Shown here piece by piece: positions 22,713 through 33,700 of a stretch of 64,000 bases of DNA (its first letter is position 1; every line of letters starts with the position of its first letter). A model generated the notes under the pieces. That model was not told the DNA's origin. It was given only the letters and a program-made list of their open reading frames with translations, and did not search any database. Origin of the DNA: Morchella semilibera (Eukaryota > Ascomycota > Pezizomycetes > Pezizales > Morchellaceae); contig CM018603.1 in assembly GCA_009192285.1 (NCBI GenBank), positions 3,402,588 to 3,466,587 on the forward strand. The letters run 5' to 3'. Both the position numbers and the translations under genes were made by a program.

Positions 22713-25700
22713 CTAGCTCCTGATAGGCCGAGGTTTCAAGGAATATCGATTATGAAACTCTTTTCGAAGATCGGGACTATGTTCAAGATCGCTTGAAGGT
22801 TGCCAGGAAAGTTCTTCATATCCAGCATATCTAACCAAGTATTCCACCCGTCGTCCTCTCTTCCTAGAATCCAATATCTCTGCTACCTCCCATTCAGTTT
22901 CTCCTTCGACCTCTACTGGTGGGGGTGGTTCAACAATTTGTCCGGGAACGGGATCATTCACCGTCGGCGATAGCAATGAAACGTGGAATACCGGATGTAT
23001 TTTCATAGAGGCAGGTAATTCCAGTTCGTAGGCATAAGGACTCACAATTCGTTTAACCCGGTAGGGGCCAATTTGTTTCCAATCGAGTATCTTCGAAGGT
23101 CGTTTTGTTTCGATATTTCGAGTGGAAAGCTAGACAGAATCGCCGATCTCATATCGAGGTGCTGGGGTACGATGCAAATTGGCCATTTCCTCCTATATTT
23201 TCTGAGCCCTAAACATCTCGCTCTTCAAGAAATCAAACACCTGGGACATCTCCCGTGCCAACCCATTAGCCTGATCCTCATTCATTGTCCGCCCATGTTG
23301 TAATGGTCCAAATGTCATCCTCGGATGTCTCCCATAGTTAGCCTGGAAGGGGGACATATTAGTAGTCTCGGAAATGTGGTTATTGGTAGCGAATTCAGCA
23401 AGAGGTAAAAAATCAGCCCAATTATCCTGTTGATAGGAAACATAGCTGCGTAGGTATTGCTTCATAATCGCATTAGTTCTCTCTGTTTGCCCATCGGTCT
23501 GAGGATGAAATGCAGTAGAATAGCGCGGGGCTATCTCTAATCGATCACAAAGAGCTTTCCAAAACTCAGCCGTAAACTGTGTCCCCCGATCCGAGACAAT
23601 AGTCTCTGGCAGTCCATGTAACTTCCATACCAGCCCCAGGTATAGACGAGACAGATCCCTGGCGTTAACATTCTCTGTTGTAGGAATCAAATGTTTCATC
23701 TTTGTTAACCGATCCACTACCACTAGTATAGCATTAAACCCATTGCTTTCCGGAAGTCCAGTCACAAAGTCCATGGTTATATCCGTCTAAGGTCCCTTGG
23801 GTACTGATAATGGTCGTAGGACTCCTTGAAGAGGATTATGATTCGCTTTACTCCGCCGACAAGTATGGCAATTCTGAACATATCGGTCTGTTTATTTCCG
23901 CATGGTCGGCCAATAATAACTCCGGCTCAGAAGTTCCAACGTCTTTGATCGTCCAGGATGTCCAGCCGAAGGTTTATCGTGATACTCTCGTAGCAGATAG
24001 AGCTTGAGTTCATCTAAGTCAGGAACATAAAGGGTATTCCGATAAAGCAATAACCCCTCCTCATTTTCCTTGCACTCGCCCAACGAAATCTCTTTCGATT
24101 GTCGAACGCCGTCCCGAAGCATGGATAGAACTTTGCTCGGAAAGCTATCACACTGGTAAGCTTTATTAAATAAATCAAGTACAGGAGACGATCCTCCAGC
24201 GGGTTCATTTGACAAAGAACCCGCTAACAAACCTATCTTTGCATCTAAATTCTCCTTCTTCAATACCACACGGCTTTGTTGCTCCAATCTTTCATCCCCC
24301 TCCTTCGGTAAATCCTTCGGCCTCCTGGTCAAAATATCCACTTTCCTCCCCTGCTTCCCTGGCCGGTACTGAATAATAAAATTAAATCGAGACAAGAATT
24401 CGGCCCACCGGGTTTGACGCCGATTCAGTAATTTAGTCGACATAAAATACTCAAGATTGCGATGATCTGTAAGTACTTTAACCTGGAATTGAGCTGTCTC
24501 CAAATGAGGTCTCCATTCCTCAAAGCAACGAATAATAGCCAACAACTCCTTGTCGTAAATCTCGTAATTGCATTCTGCCGGTGAGTGTGTCTTGGAGAAG
24601 AAACCAACTGGATGGAGTATTCCCTCGTTGTCTCGTTGTGATAATATTCCAGCCGACACATAGTCTGACGCATCAGTTTCCACAATAAATTCCCTTTCGG
24701 GGTCAGGATGCATCAACACAGGAGCGGTGGTGAAAGCAGTCTTGAGTTTTTGTAAGGCCTGCTCCACCTTTTGAGTCCACTCGAATCGTACATGTTTTTT
24801 CGTCAAGGTGGTCAAAGGTCGAGCCACTCAGGAGTAAGCGTAAATAAAACGTCGATAAAAATTGGCAAACCCAAGAAATTCCTGAACCTGCTTCACCGTC
24901 TCCGGCGCCTCCCAATCTACAATCGTCTGGACCTTGGCAGGATCCATCTTCATTCCTCCAGGAGTTAGAATCATACCCAGATATTTTGTTTCCTGCACAC
25001 TGAATTCACACTTCTCAGGCTTCAGGTGAACCTCATTGGCCTCTAGGGCTTCCAGTACTTGCTGCACATCCTGTTGGTGTTGCTCCAGAGTTTCCGAATA
25101 AATAAGAATATCATCAAGATACGCAGTAGCACAGCGGTCCTAAAAAGGCCGGAGAATATCGTTAATCCAGCGTTGAAAGGTAGCAGGGGCGTTGGTTAAA
25201 CCAAAAGGCATCACCAAATATTCCCAGTGTCCATAGCGAGTTCTAAAAGCCGTCTTCCACTCATCCCCCTTTTTAATCCTAATCTGGTTGTAACCCCAAC
25301 GTAAATCCAACTTGGTAAAATAATTTGCCCGTGCTAAATTGGCCATAGTTTCCGGTGTAAGGGGAAGAGGATAACGATCCTTAACCGTGATGGCATTCAA
25401 CTTTCGATAGTCCACGCACAAGCGTAAGGAACCATCGGCTTTCTTAACAAATAGCACCGGGGCGCCAGCTGGAGAGTTGCTAGACCTAAGAAATCCCTTC
25501 TTCAAATTATCGGCCAAATAGTCCCTCAACGCCTTCAACTCTTCCCGTGACATGCTATACATGGGACCAAAGGGTGGTGCTGTTCCTTCTTGTAACTTTA
25601 TCTCATGATCATAGGAACGATGTGGTGGTAGCCTGGATGCATTGGTTTCATCAAATAACTGCCGAAAACGTTGATAATCTATTGGAATTTTTCCATCCGG

Positions 25701-26273
25701 GTTGACAGGCATCTCCAATATTTTATTGACAGCATATAGTGTGGTCGAATAAACTTGAACGGTAGGTTCCTGAGCCAACTTCTTAAACGATCGAGGGGTA
25801 ACCGCTGAAATTTGGGTAACTGGCCTTTCTGGTGGTGGCGTGGAAATTCCCCGAGCAACAATAGGTTTGCGGTTGGCTATGCAATGTTCAAGACATACTG
25901 ATGACTGGAAGCGAATCTCGTTCCTTCCACTATCAATCAGAACCCCATGTCTTCTCATCCAAGGTATCCCCATCACTATCGGGTAGTGTCCTAGTTTCGT
26001 AACAAAGAAAGGACATTCCTCCACATGTCCATTAATCTCCAACTCCAACGTCACTTTCTTAATCACTTTTCCTGACTCAATAGGTCTTCCATCAATCACA
26101 TCAATCTCTCTCTCAGTCCTCAAGTTCTTCATTTTCAATTCATGGCGGCGTACAAAGTCTTCATCAATGAATGCATATCCCGACGCTCCAGTATCAATCA
26201 AGGCATAGGTGGGTACAATAGATTTTTTATTTTGTGAAATAGAACATACTACAATCAATTGATTCCCATCCAT
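22713..26273 (-). pseudogene. Element C pol, broken
   Basis: The first frame (26273-25140) holds the protease with [10 protein letters not shown] and the N-terminal half of RT. Then 25067-24828, 24827-23892, 23774-23193 and 23045-22713 continue through RT, RNase H, integrase and chromodomain. The stop at ~25140 replaces the Leu before [10 protein letters not shown]. The stop at ~23892 replaces the Tyr of the RKYTDRY integrase motif (TAT to TAA). Otherwise it is closely similar to the copy at 43615-47212. Confidence 0.9.
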
Positions 26274-26347
26274 CTCCCCTTCTGATACTGAAAGCGTAGG
26301 GATAGATACCTTAGAGAAAACTTTAGGAGGTCCCTGGGCTATGCCGC

Positions 26348-27588
26348 TTAGGCCAGAGACGAATCTTTTAACTCCTCCTCATCCGATAATAATTCCTCCT
26401 CCTTTTCCTTCTTTTCTTTCTTGGCTTCCAACAACGCCCCCCTCATCCTAGGTGCTGCCCTTCCCGAGGGCGAAAGCTTACAGTCTCTCACCAAATGTCC
26501 AACCCCCCACAATAGTAACAACGATTCTCCACGCGACGTGCCTCCCTTTCTTTGGGATCTGGGCGACGATAACTGTTAGACAAATCCATCGGAACAGCTC
26601 CCCCAGGAGTATAGGAAGGGTGGGCCGCTGGCGCAGCACTCTTCGGTGGTGGTGGGGGTGGTCCTCGTACGACTGGGGATGTTGCTGGTGCAACGGGGGG
26701 ACGAGGAGCAAAGGGACGCGGAGTAGGGGCACTTAGAATTTGAAAACGAAATCTCCCCATCCTGGCCTGTAGCGCCCGTTGCTTATTATCAAGACATTGA
26801 AGGAGCAGCCCGCAGTCCTTAATCGTGGTTGGTGTTTCATTCTGAATCATCAGGGCCATTAGGTCCTGGTTAAATCCCTCCAACAAACATTCAATCTTAG
26901 CCGCCTCGTTAAACTCAGAGTCGGCAGCATATCGCTGAAACTCTGCAAAGTACTCAGAAAAAGTGCGTTGGCGCTGCCTGATCTCCCTCAAATTACGAGC
27001 GGCGGTGGCGGCACGGTCTGGATCCCCAAAAGCATTATTCAAAATTTCAAAAAACTCCGCCATGGAATCAAGAGCGATTCCTTCATCCGTAATATAAACT
27101 AAAAATTGATCCGCCGCTGGTCCCTCCAGTCGAGAAATAGAATACGCAAGTTGTTGAGCCGCAGCAGGAAAGCGATCCAAATTAGCCGTGAGCTTAATCT
27201 GAAGTTGTCTCTGGAAGGTCCTGAGAGTCTTGCGATCGCCCCGGTATTTCTCCGGGTCAGGAAGCTTCTCTGATTTAGATGGCTTGGTTAAGTCGTCGTG
27301 GAGCTCCTCTAAACCTCCTTTGACTCCTTCTTGCAACTTCCTGATCTTAGCCCGTAGTTCCTGGATTTCTTTATGGAACTCGGCCCGGCCTTGTTCGGTT
27401 TCAGAGTGATGGGTGGTGATGTCGACCGCATATTGCTGGACCCCTCCGTGTGCTCTTTGAAGGAGGGCATACGCTTGCTTCGCTTCTTCCGTTGCAGCGG
27501 GGTCCACTTCAGGGTGAGCGACAAAGAACCCTTCGAAATCCGTATGGAGCTTTTGATAATCAAATGCATTGGTAGCTGGGGAGGTCAT
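26348..27588 (-). pseudogene. Element C gag, single frameshift
   Basis: It starts MTSPATNAFDYQ at 27588 and is open for 366 codons to the zinc knuckle. One C is lost from a C homopolymer at ~26505-26510, breaking C-Y-Y-C-G-G-V-G-H after GG. The frame then resumes to the usual DSSLA end (stop 26348-26350). Repeating the downstream order seen in other copies, pol lies in the -1 frame. Confidence 0.88.
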
Positions 27589-27649
27589 GGTAGACTATGG
27601 TGCGAGGAACTCGGACTGTGCCAGTCGAGTGAGGATGGTCTCGTCTTAG

Positions 27650-28287
27650 TGTGACGGAGTAACCCAACGCAAAGAAGAAGATGACAATGATGACGCAGAA
27701 GGACTCGAGGAGCACAGTCTACGCGACGAGAGGCCCGACGAAGACAGAGGCGGCACCGGGCAGGCACAAGCACAGGCACCGGCGAAGGCAAAGGCAAGAG
27801 CAAGGGCATAAGAACACAGAGCAGGGAGAGTGAGGACCGAAGGGACCTCAATGAGAACGATGAGAGGTACTATGAATTTCCTCTTGTCAGAGGATCAAGT
27901 ATTTGGTACGGGAGGCTATGGCTTAGAAATAGGAGTGAATTCCTATGTACCAAGATGACAGGAAGACGAGACAGAGAGAAAAGAAAGAAAGAACTAAGGA
28001 AGACTTCTATCCCCCCTATTTAACACACCTCCTCCACCAGTCCGTTATGACTCACACTTTCGCTCATAGAACCCCATGGAAACCCGTCGCTACCACACCT
28101 CATATTTCTCCCCACCATCTCCGTTATTTACATTACCAATCCATCACGCCATCGAACCTCCTAGAACCCAATCACGACACCCCCTCCTCAGGCTCAACAT
28201 ACCTCCTTCTCGCTTATCATTACTCCAACGACCACTACAGCGCTTCGACTACTGAACCCTCGGGACCAATGCCAAGACGCCGGGACA
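27650..28287 (-). repeat. Element C 5' LTR
   Basis: 638 bp, TGTGACGGAG to CCGGGACA. In coding sense the inside of the LTR continues CTAAGACGAGACC, the same leader as the other family-B copies. Confidence 0.9.
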
Positions 28288-28713
28288 AATATTTGGTGTG
28301 AGTGCAACGGGTTTCTGTGGGTCCTATGAACTGATGTATGAGTCATAATGGACTGGTGGAGGGAAAGTGCATCAGCAGAACTTCATTTGTCTTTTGATGT
28401 CTCCTGAGTCTCAGGAGACTCTCAGGAGACCAAGGAGATTGTTGGGAGACTCCAGTCATAAGTTGAGTTTGCTGATGTGTTAAATAGCGGGGTTATATGT
28501 TTTCCTTAGTTCTTTCTTTCTTTTCTCTCTGTCTCGTCTTCCTGTTATTCCTGTACATAGAAATCTACCCCTATCCCTAAGTCATAGCCTCTCGTATCAA
28601 AGAACCCTGTTCCCTAACAAAAGGGAATCCGTAGTATTCCTCATCGTTCTCGTTGAGCTCCATCTGGCCCTCACTTTCTCTGCCCTGTGCCCTTGTGCCC
28701 TTGCCCTTGCCTG
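28288..28713 (+). repeat. Family-B LTR fragment (inverted) carrying a MITE
   Basis: Matches the middle of the family-B LTR in plus sense, from the AATATTTGGTGTG segment to CCCTTGCCTG. It is interrupted at 28370-28477 by a MITE. Both LTR ends are missing. Confidence 0.8.
28370..28477 (+). mobile_element. 108-bp MITE deletion derivative, TSD TG
   Basis: Ends CATCAGCAGAACTTC and TTTGCTGATG, with TG at 28368-28369 and 28478-28479. Compared with the 137-bp copies it lacks ~29 bp of the interior. The empty LTR site reads GGGAAAGTGTTAAA. Confidence 0.88.
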
Positions 28714-30092
28714 TTGAAGCTGCAGAAAATGATACTTGGTGCCAGAAAAGGTACTTGAATAGGTTGCCCCCCATCTTTTGCAACGCAACCTCTGAGACTG
28801 CAATTTGACTGTTGTTTGCACCCAACCCCACCAAAAAATGTTTCCCACAAGGGCTTATCTCAAAATCTTATCTAGAGGAAGCTGGGAGTAAGCGCTATTC
28901 TGCAGTCCTTTTTTTGTATTCTTAGCAAAATATTTAGATTTTTGAGTGAATGTATATGAAAGTTCTTCAGACCTTTTTCCCCCATACAAATTTGGTGCGC
29001 TAAGGCTGGTGTGTGATTGATGATAATTGGTTGCTCCCATTTAAAATCCCTGCATTTTTGGCCAATGAAGCACAGTTCTTCCGACTAAAGGTGAACACCC
29101 GGTACATGGGGTCAAAAGGTGGTACCGTCCCTTCTTGTAGCTGTGGTAGCCTAGAAAGTCTAAAAGCAGTTGAGTGGCGAAACCCATATAAATCTACCTA
29201 GCAATTGGTTCTCCACTAAAATATTTTATTACACCTCAACCCTCTCTCCCAAGGGTCAAAACCTTTTACCTCTGTTCATCATTATAAGTAACTGTGTTGT
29301 GGTTCTATGCTTGAAACCTGGTTCCACCTAGTTTGGGTGGTAATTGGCCCTTTCACGAAAACCTTTGGATAGGGACTTTACATACATTGGTAATTTGATG
29401 CGAACCCTTCACCTGTCCGTTGCTTTCATGACCTTTTTTACTTAACACCCAAATATACTACTACCGTTTGTAAAATTAATTCTGCCACATCTACTTCGCT
29501 ATCGATAATCTTGGGCTGGCTTGACGAATTCTAATTGCTACTGCTAAGATGAATAATTAGCAGTACTACCCTACCCAAGAAATCGAATTAAACTTGTAAT
29601 AATAGCATTACATACATTACCGCCGGTCCGTATAAAAATATCATACTGATTTTGAGACCTGGGTCTGATTAGAGCGTGATATGAGCTGTAGATGTAGAAT
29701 CACCCTCAATCTTTCCTGATTGGGCGATAACTCTGATATCTGGGGCCTATTCACATCTCAATCAAGCTCAATTAAGGGTCCTTTTGGAGTGAATCATCCA
29801 CGGAGAAATCAGATTATCAAAGAACCTCAGCGGAAATGAGGGTTAGGGTTGGGGACTTGGAAATATCACGCCTTCTACACCTTCCCTACACCTTCACCTC
29901 TACACCTTCACCTCCACAGCTTCATCTCTATACCTCCATCTCTACGGCTCTAACTCTACGGCTTCATCTCTACAGCTTCATCTCTACGGCTTCATCTCTA
30001 CGGATTCATCTATATCCTCCCAATCAATCATCATTATTAGGATACGAGCTAATCGGTGAATTAGGGACCCAATCCAGCAAATCCAGCACCCA
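28714..30092. other. Non-coding stretch with Gypsy relic and minisatellite
   Basis: No convincing gene. About 29095-29160 resembles the protease-RT linker of family-B pol (ACATGGGGTCAAAAGGTGGTA), so it is a heavily decayed relic. About 29870-30010 is a run of imperfect ~15-bp units, CTCTACGGCTTCATCT. A 21-bp sequence beginning ACCCAATCCAGC ends the stretch and is repeated after the solo LTR at 30726. Confidence 0.55.
29870..30012. repeat. Minisatellite, ~15-bp units CTCTACGGCTTCATC
   Basis: About nine imperfect units alternate CTACACCTTCAC and CTCTACGGCTTCAT forms. The plus strand happens to be open here (29836-30246), but the composition looks like repeat rather than gene. Confidence 0.7.
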
Positions 30093-30725
30093 TGTCCCAG
30101 CGTCTTGGCATTTGTTCCGACAGTTTGGTAGGCGATGTACGGTTGGGGTTGTCAGGGTAATGTTAAGTGAGAGCGGGGAATGCAAGGTGGAGGCTGTCGT
30201 CATTAGGTTCTGGGAGGTTCGATGGCGTGATGGATTGGTAATGTAGAATAGCGGAGATGGTGGGGAGGATTACGGGGTGTGGTAGCGACGGGCTTCTATG
30301 CGGTTCTATGAGCGAAAGTGTGAGTCATAGCGGACTAGTGAAGGAGGTGTGTTAAATAGTGGGGATAGATGTTTTCCTTAGTTCTTTCTTTCTTTTCTCT
30401 CTATCTCGTCTTCCTGTTATTTCGGTACATAGGAATCTACTCCTATTTCTAAGCCATAGCCTCTCGTACCAAAGACTCGGTCCTCTGACAAGAGGAAACT
30501 CATAGTACCTCTCATCGTTCTCGTTGAGGTCCATCTGGTCCTCACTCTCCCTGCTCTGTGCTCTTGTGCCCTTGCTCTTGCCTTTGCCTTCGCCGATGCT
30601 TGTGCTTGTGCCTGCCCGGCGTTGTTCCTGTCTCCCTCGGTCCCCTCGTCGATCAGACTGTGCTCCTCGAGTCTCTCTGCGTCATCATTGTCATCTTCTC
30701 CTTTGCGTCGGGTTACTCCGTCACA
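30093..30725 (+). mobile_element. Family-B solo LTR, TSD ACCCA
   Basis: 633 bp, TGTCCCAGCG to CTCCGTCACA, with ACCCA at 30088-30092 and 30726-30730. It inserted between two copies of a 21-bp tandem duplication (ACCCAATCCAGCAAATCCAG plus C). It marks the left edge of the unique host region. Confidence 0.93.
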
Positions 30726-33700
30726 ACCCAATCCAGCAAATCCAGCGAATCCAAACGAGCATGCTGGCGGAATCAAGTACTGTACCGTAATGTACCATAC
30801 TGTAGCGTGGCGTACAGCGCATGCAATGCAACGGGGGCAAGCAAGCAAGCAGGTATAGTAATAATTTTTAAACATATGTATATAGTATTAAATCATGAAA
30901 TAAATAAGAATTTAATCTGTGAAATTTACCTATGAAGAACAGGTGTGAATACTGGCCTACCTGCGCATTTGGTTTTTTCAGTGAGTAAAATCAGTATTAT
31001 ATAGGACTTCTTCATGATATCATATGATAAAAATCTCAGACTGAGCCAAAAGTTAGCTTCAACGAGGCATGATAAAAATATCATATGAAACGCCAAATCA
31101 GCCATATATCCTGTTTAACTAAACCCTATATCAGGCTGATAATAATATGTGGACTGGCGGTAAAGTACATTTATGTCCCACTTTCTGACATCTTGGTTTC
31201 TGTTAGGCATTTACATGTACTTTCCATTGTCAAGGTTACTAATAAGTCCAATCACCCCGCAGGCACCCACTTCTTGACACTCCCTAAAAACCGTTTAGTA
31301 CTCAGACTCAGCCCCGTTACTCTCTATTAGGGTAATTAAATTTAAATACCTCTACGATATTTGAGATGGAAGGTCTGCAGATCTGCTCGTACTTGCGTAC
31401 TCTGCCGATGACAACTACGTGTATCTACTACATGTACCTACATGTAATGACTGAGAGGTTTATGTTTCCATGAATAGGACTTCGGTGCGCTACCTGTTTC
31501 ATTCACTTTAACTTTTTTTTTTTTACTTCATGGTGCGTTCCGTAGGATACTCAATACCAACAATCCACATGCCTACATGTATATCCCCCATTCCCAACCC
31601 GCCTACCAAAACTAGTGCTACATCTTGAATCCTGTTAATTGTACACCTAAACCCCAACGCGTCCTAAACCCAGTGGTATCCCTTAGGAACCACAGCTTGG
31701 GGTAACAGAGCCACCCGGACGATGTGTACTACTCCTGGAGACATGGCACGTTGGTGGCGGGTGACACGAGTGCAAGGTCTTAAGGGGCTCTCATGGTGTT
31801 CCCACAGGTTGTTTCATGCCGTGGCTTCGTAATACTCGATAACTCCCATTGATTCTGAAAGATGGAGGAGCTCTCTTTAGATAAACTGAGCTACGGACAG
31901 AGAGGAAGGGTGGGAACATTTTAATTGATAGCGGGCTTTGTGCCGATCCCTAGTTTCGTCATACATCATCACTCGGCAATAACTCACTAGAGATCCCCCC
32001 CAAAAAAAGGAAAAAAAAGAAAAAGGAGAAAGGAAAAAGGAAAACAGAAAATAGACACGGTCCATTTTAAAGGACATTATGCAGGTCTTTCGGGCAATGT
32101 CATTTAAATAGTACGTATTCTAATCTGGGATATCAAAAATATTTCCTTAGTATTGGATGGGAATTTAAAGCCTTACCAGGTACCATATGCATGCACGTCC
32201 TCCGCTTACTCTGTGGCAAGTAGACTCACGTTGAGTATGTAGTACACGGGTCACTCGTTGCTTTTTGTTCCCAACTTTTGGGTATGCGAGGGATGGACTT
32301 TAAAACATAAAATTGTTGTGTATTTGAACGTGCCGCCGGCATGATGGTCCGCTGCCGCATAAGGTGTTACCAAGTTCCGTTGTTGAGAAAGACCCCAGTA
32401 CCTACATACATCCCGCCAGAGCTCCAGTTTTTGTCGGTAACTTCACTTGGCTTTCAAGGGAATTTTAGGCATTGGACCGACGTAATCGCTTTTTACACTC
32501 TAGAGAAACGCTCACTCGGCTGGACAGTATTTCGGACATGATGTCGACATGATTCAGGCGGAAGGTTCCAGCATGATAATACTATTTTTTTTCTTCTTCT
32601 TCGTACGTCTTGTAAATAGGCGAGGGATTTGTTTGGAATTGAAAACCGCCGAAGCCCGAGACTCCAACCCATCCTGAGGGTTGCGACCATGTATACCATG
32701 TATACCGGAGAGATTTTGCTAGCTCAGATGAAAATGTAACCAATAAGTTGACCGTCTAGCTTACAATTTTACCAAACTGGACGCTGCAATGAGGGGCATG
32801 AGTGGGGTAATATCCGTCGAACACATTGATCTACATGTACCTTCGTTTATCTGGCCATGTACATTGAGTAGAGCAAGTACATACATATAAATGTGCATCG
32901 TTAGGCTATCAATAGTATTTGTCGGTGCGTTGGTGCCCCACAGGTTTTATGCAGGGATGGGGAAGAGAACTGGCAGCTGGGAAAAAAGAAAGCTTGTGGG
33001 GTAATCAAAAAGAAACAGACGTGACTGTCATTTATCCCATAGAAGCTTTATCAATCTTGGACTGTAGTAAAGTGATTACACGTGCTCCACGTTACCTGCC
33101 GGTAGAATTACTACATGTAATTATAAGCATTCTGGGTGGAAATCTATTCCGACGCCCAATTTCTCCGCTCCATCCACAACATTTTCCGAGTTCTGGCTAG
33201 TAGTACATGTAGTAGACCACATACCGCCATTACTCGAAAAATTGGCTATGCATATGAGATCAAAATTACTATAAGCAGACCTGATCTACGCCCTACAGCC
33301 AATCGTGAAGAAGGTAATCCCTGGCCGGAGATACCAATTTTTCGAGTTTTTGCGGTATTCTTTTCGACCGTTTTATGACGTCTACCTCATCTGTATGGAC
33401 AAAATACTAGCCCAATACTGGTGGTGTAATTATCAGTGGACGGATATTCAGGGTCAGTCTGCATATGTAATGCAGTTGATTCACTTTGTTGTACGTTCTT
33501 ATGCATTCCGCCGCCTACCCTTCCTGTCCTCTCCAGGCTCTGAGTGAAATACCGTAGCCTGCTGTTTTGGCTATTTTATTCGTGCTTCAGGCGGATGAAC
33601 AACCAAGTACCGATACCTCAGTACAATTTAAAACTGCTCCGTGATACCTTAAGGCGTGCTTATGATTATTCACAAGCTGAAGGATTGCGAGGCTTTTTCA

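Larger units (their letters stand above)
22064..28287 (-). mobile_element. Ty3/Gypsy family-B element C (LTR to LTR)
   Basis: LTRs at 22064-22691 (628 bp) and 27650-28287 (638 bp) flank gag and pol on the minus strand. The outer flanks GGGAG and AATAT do not match. The left flank is another element's gag and the right flank is an inverted LTR fragment. This suggests recombination between elements rather than a simple insertion. Several stops make it inactive. Confidence 0.88.

Noticed and set aside
29836-30246. 136-codon open frame across the minisatellite
   Set aside because: Composed of repeat units and LTR start; composition explains the open frame.
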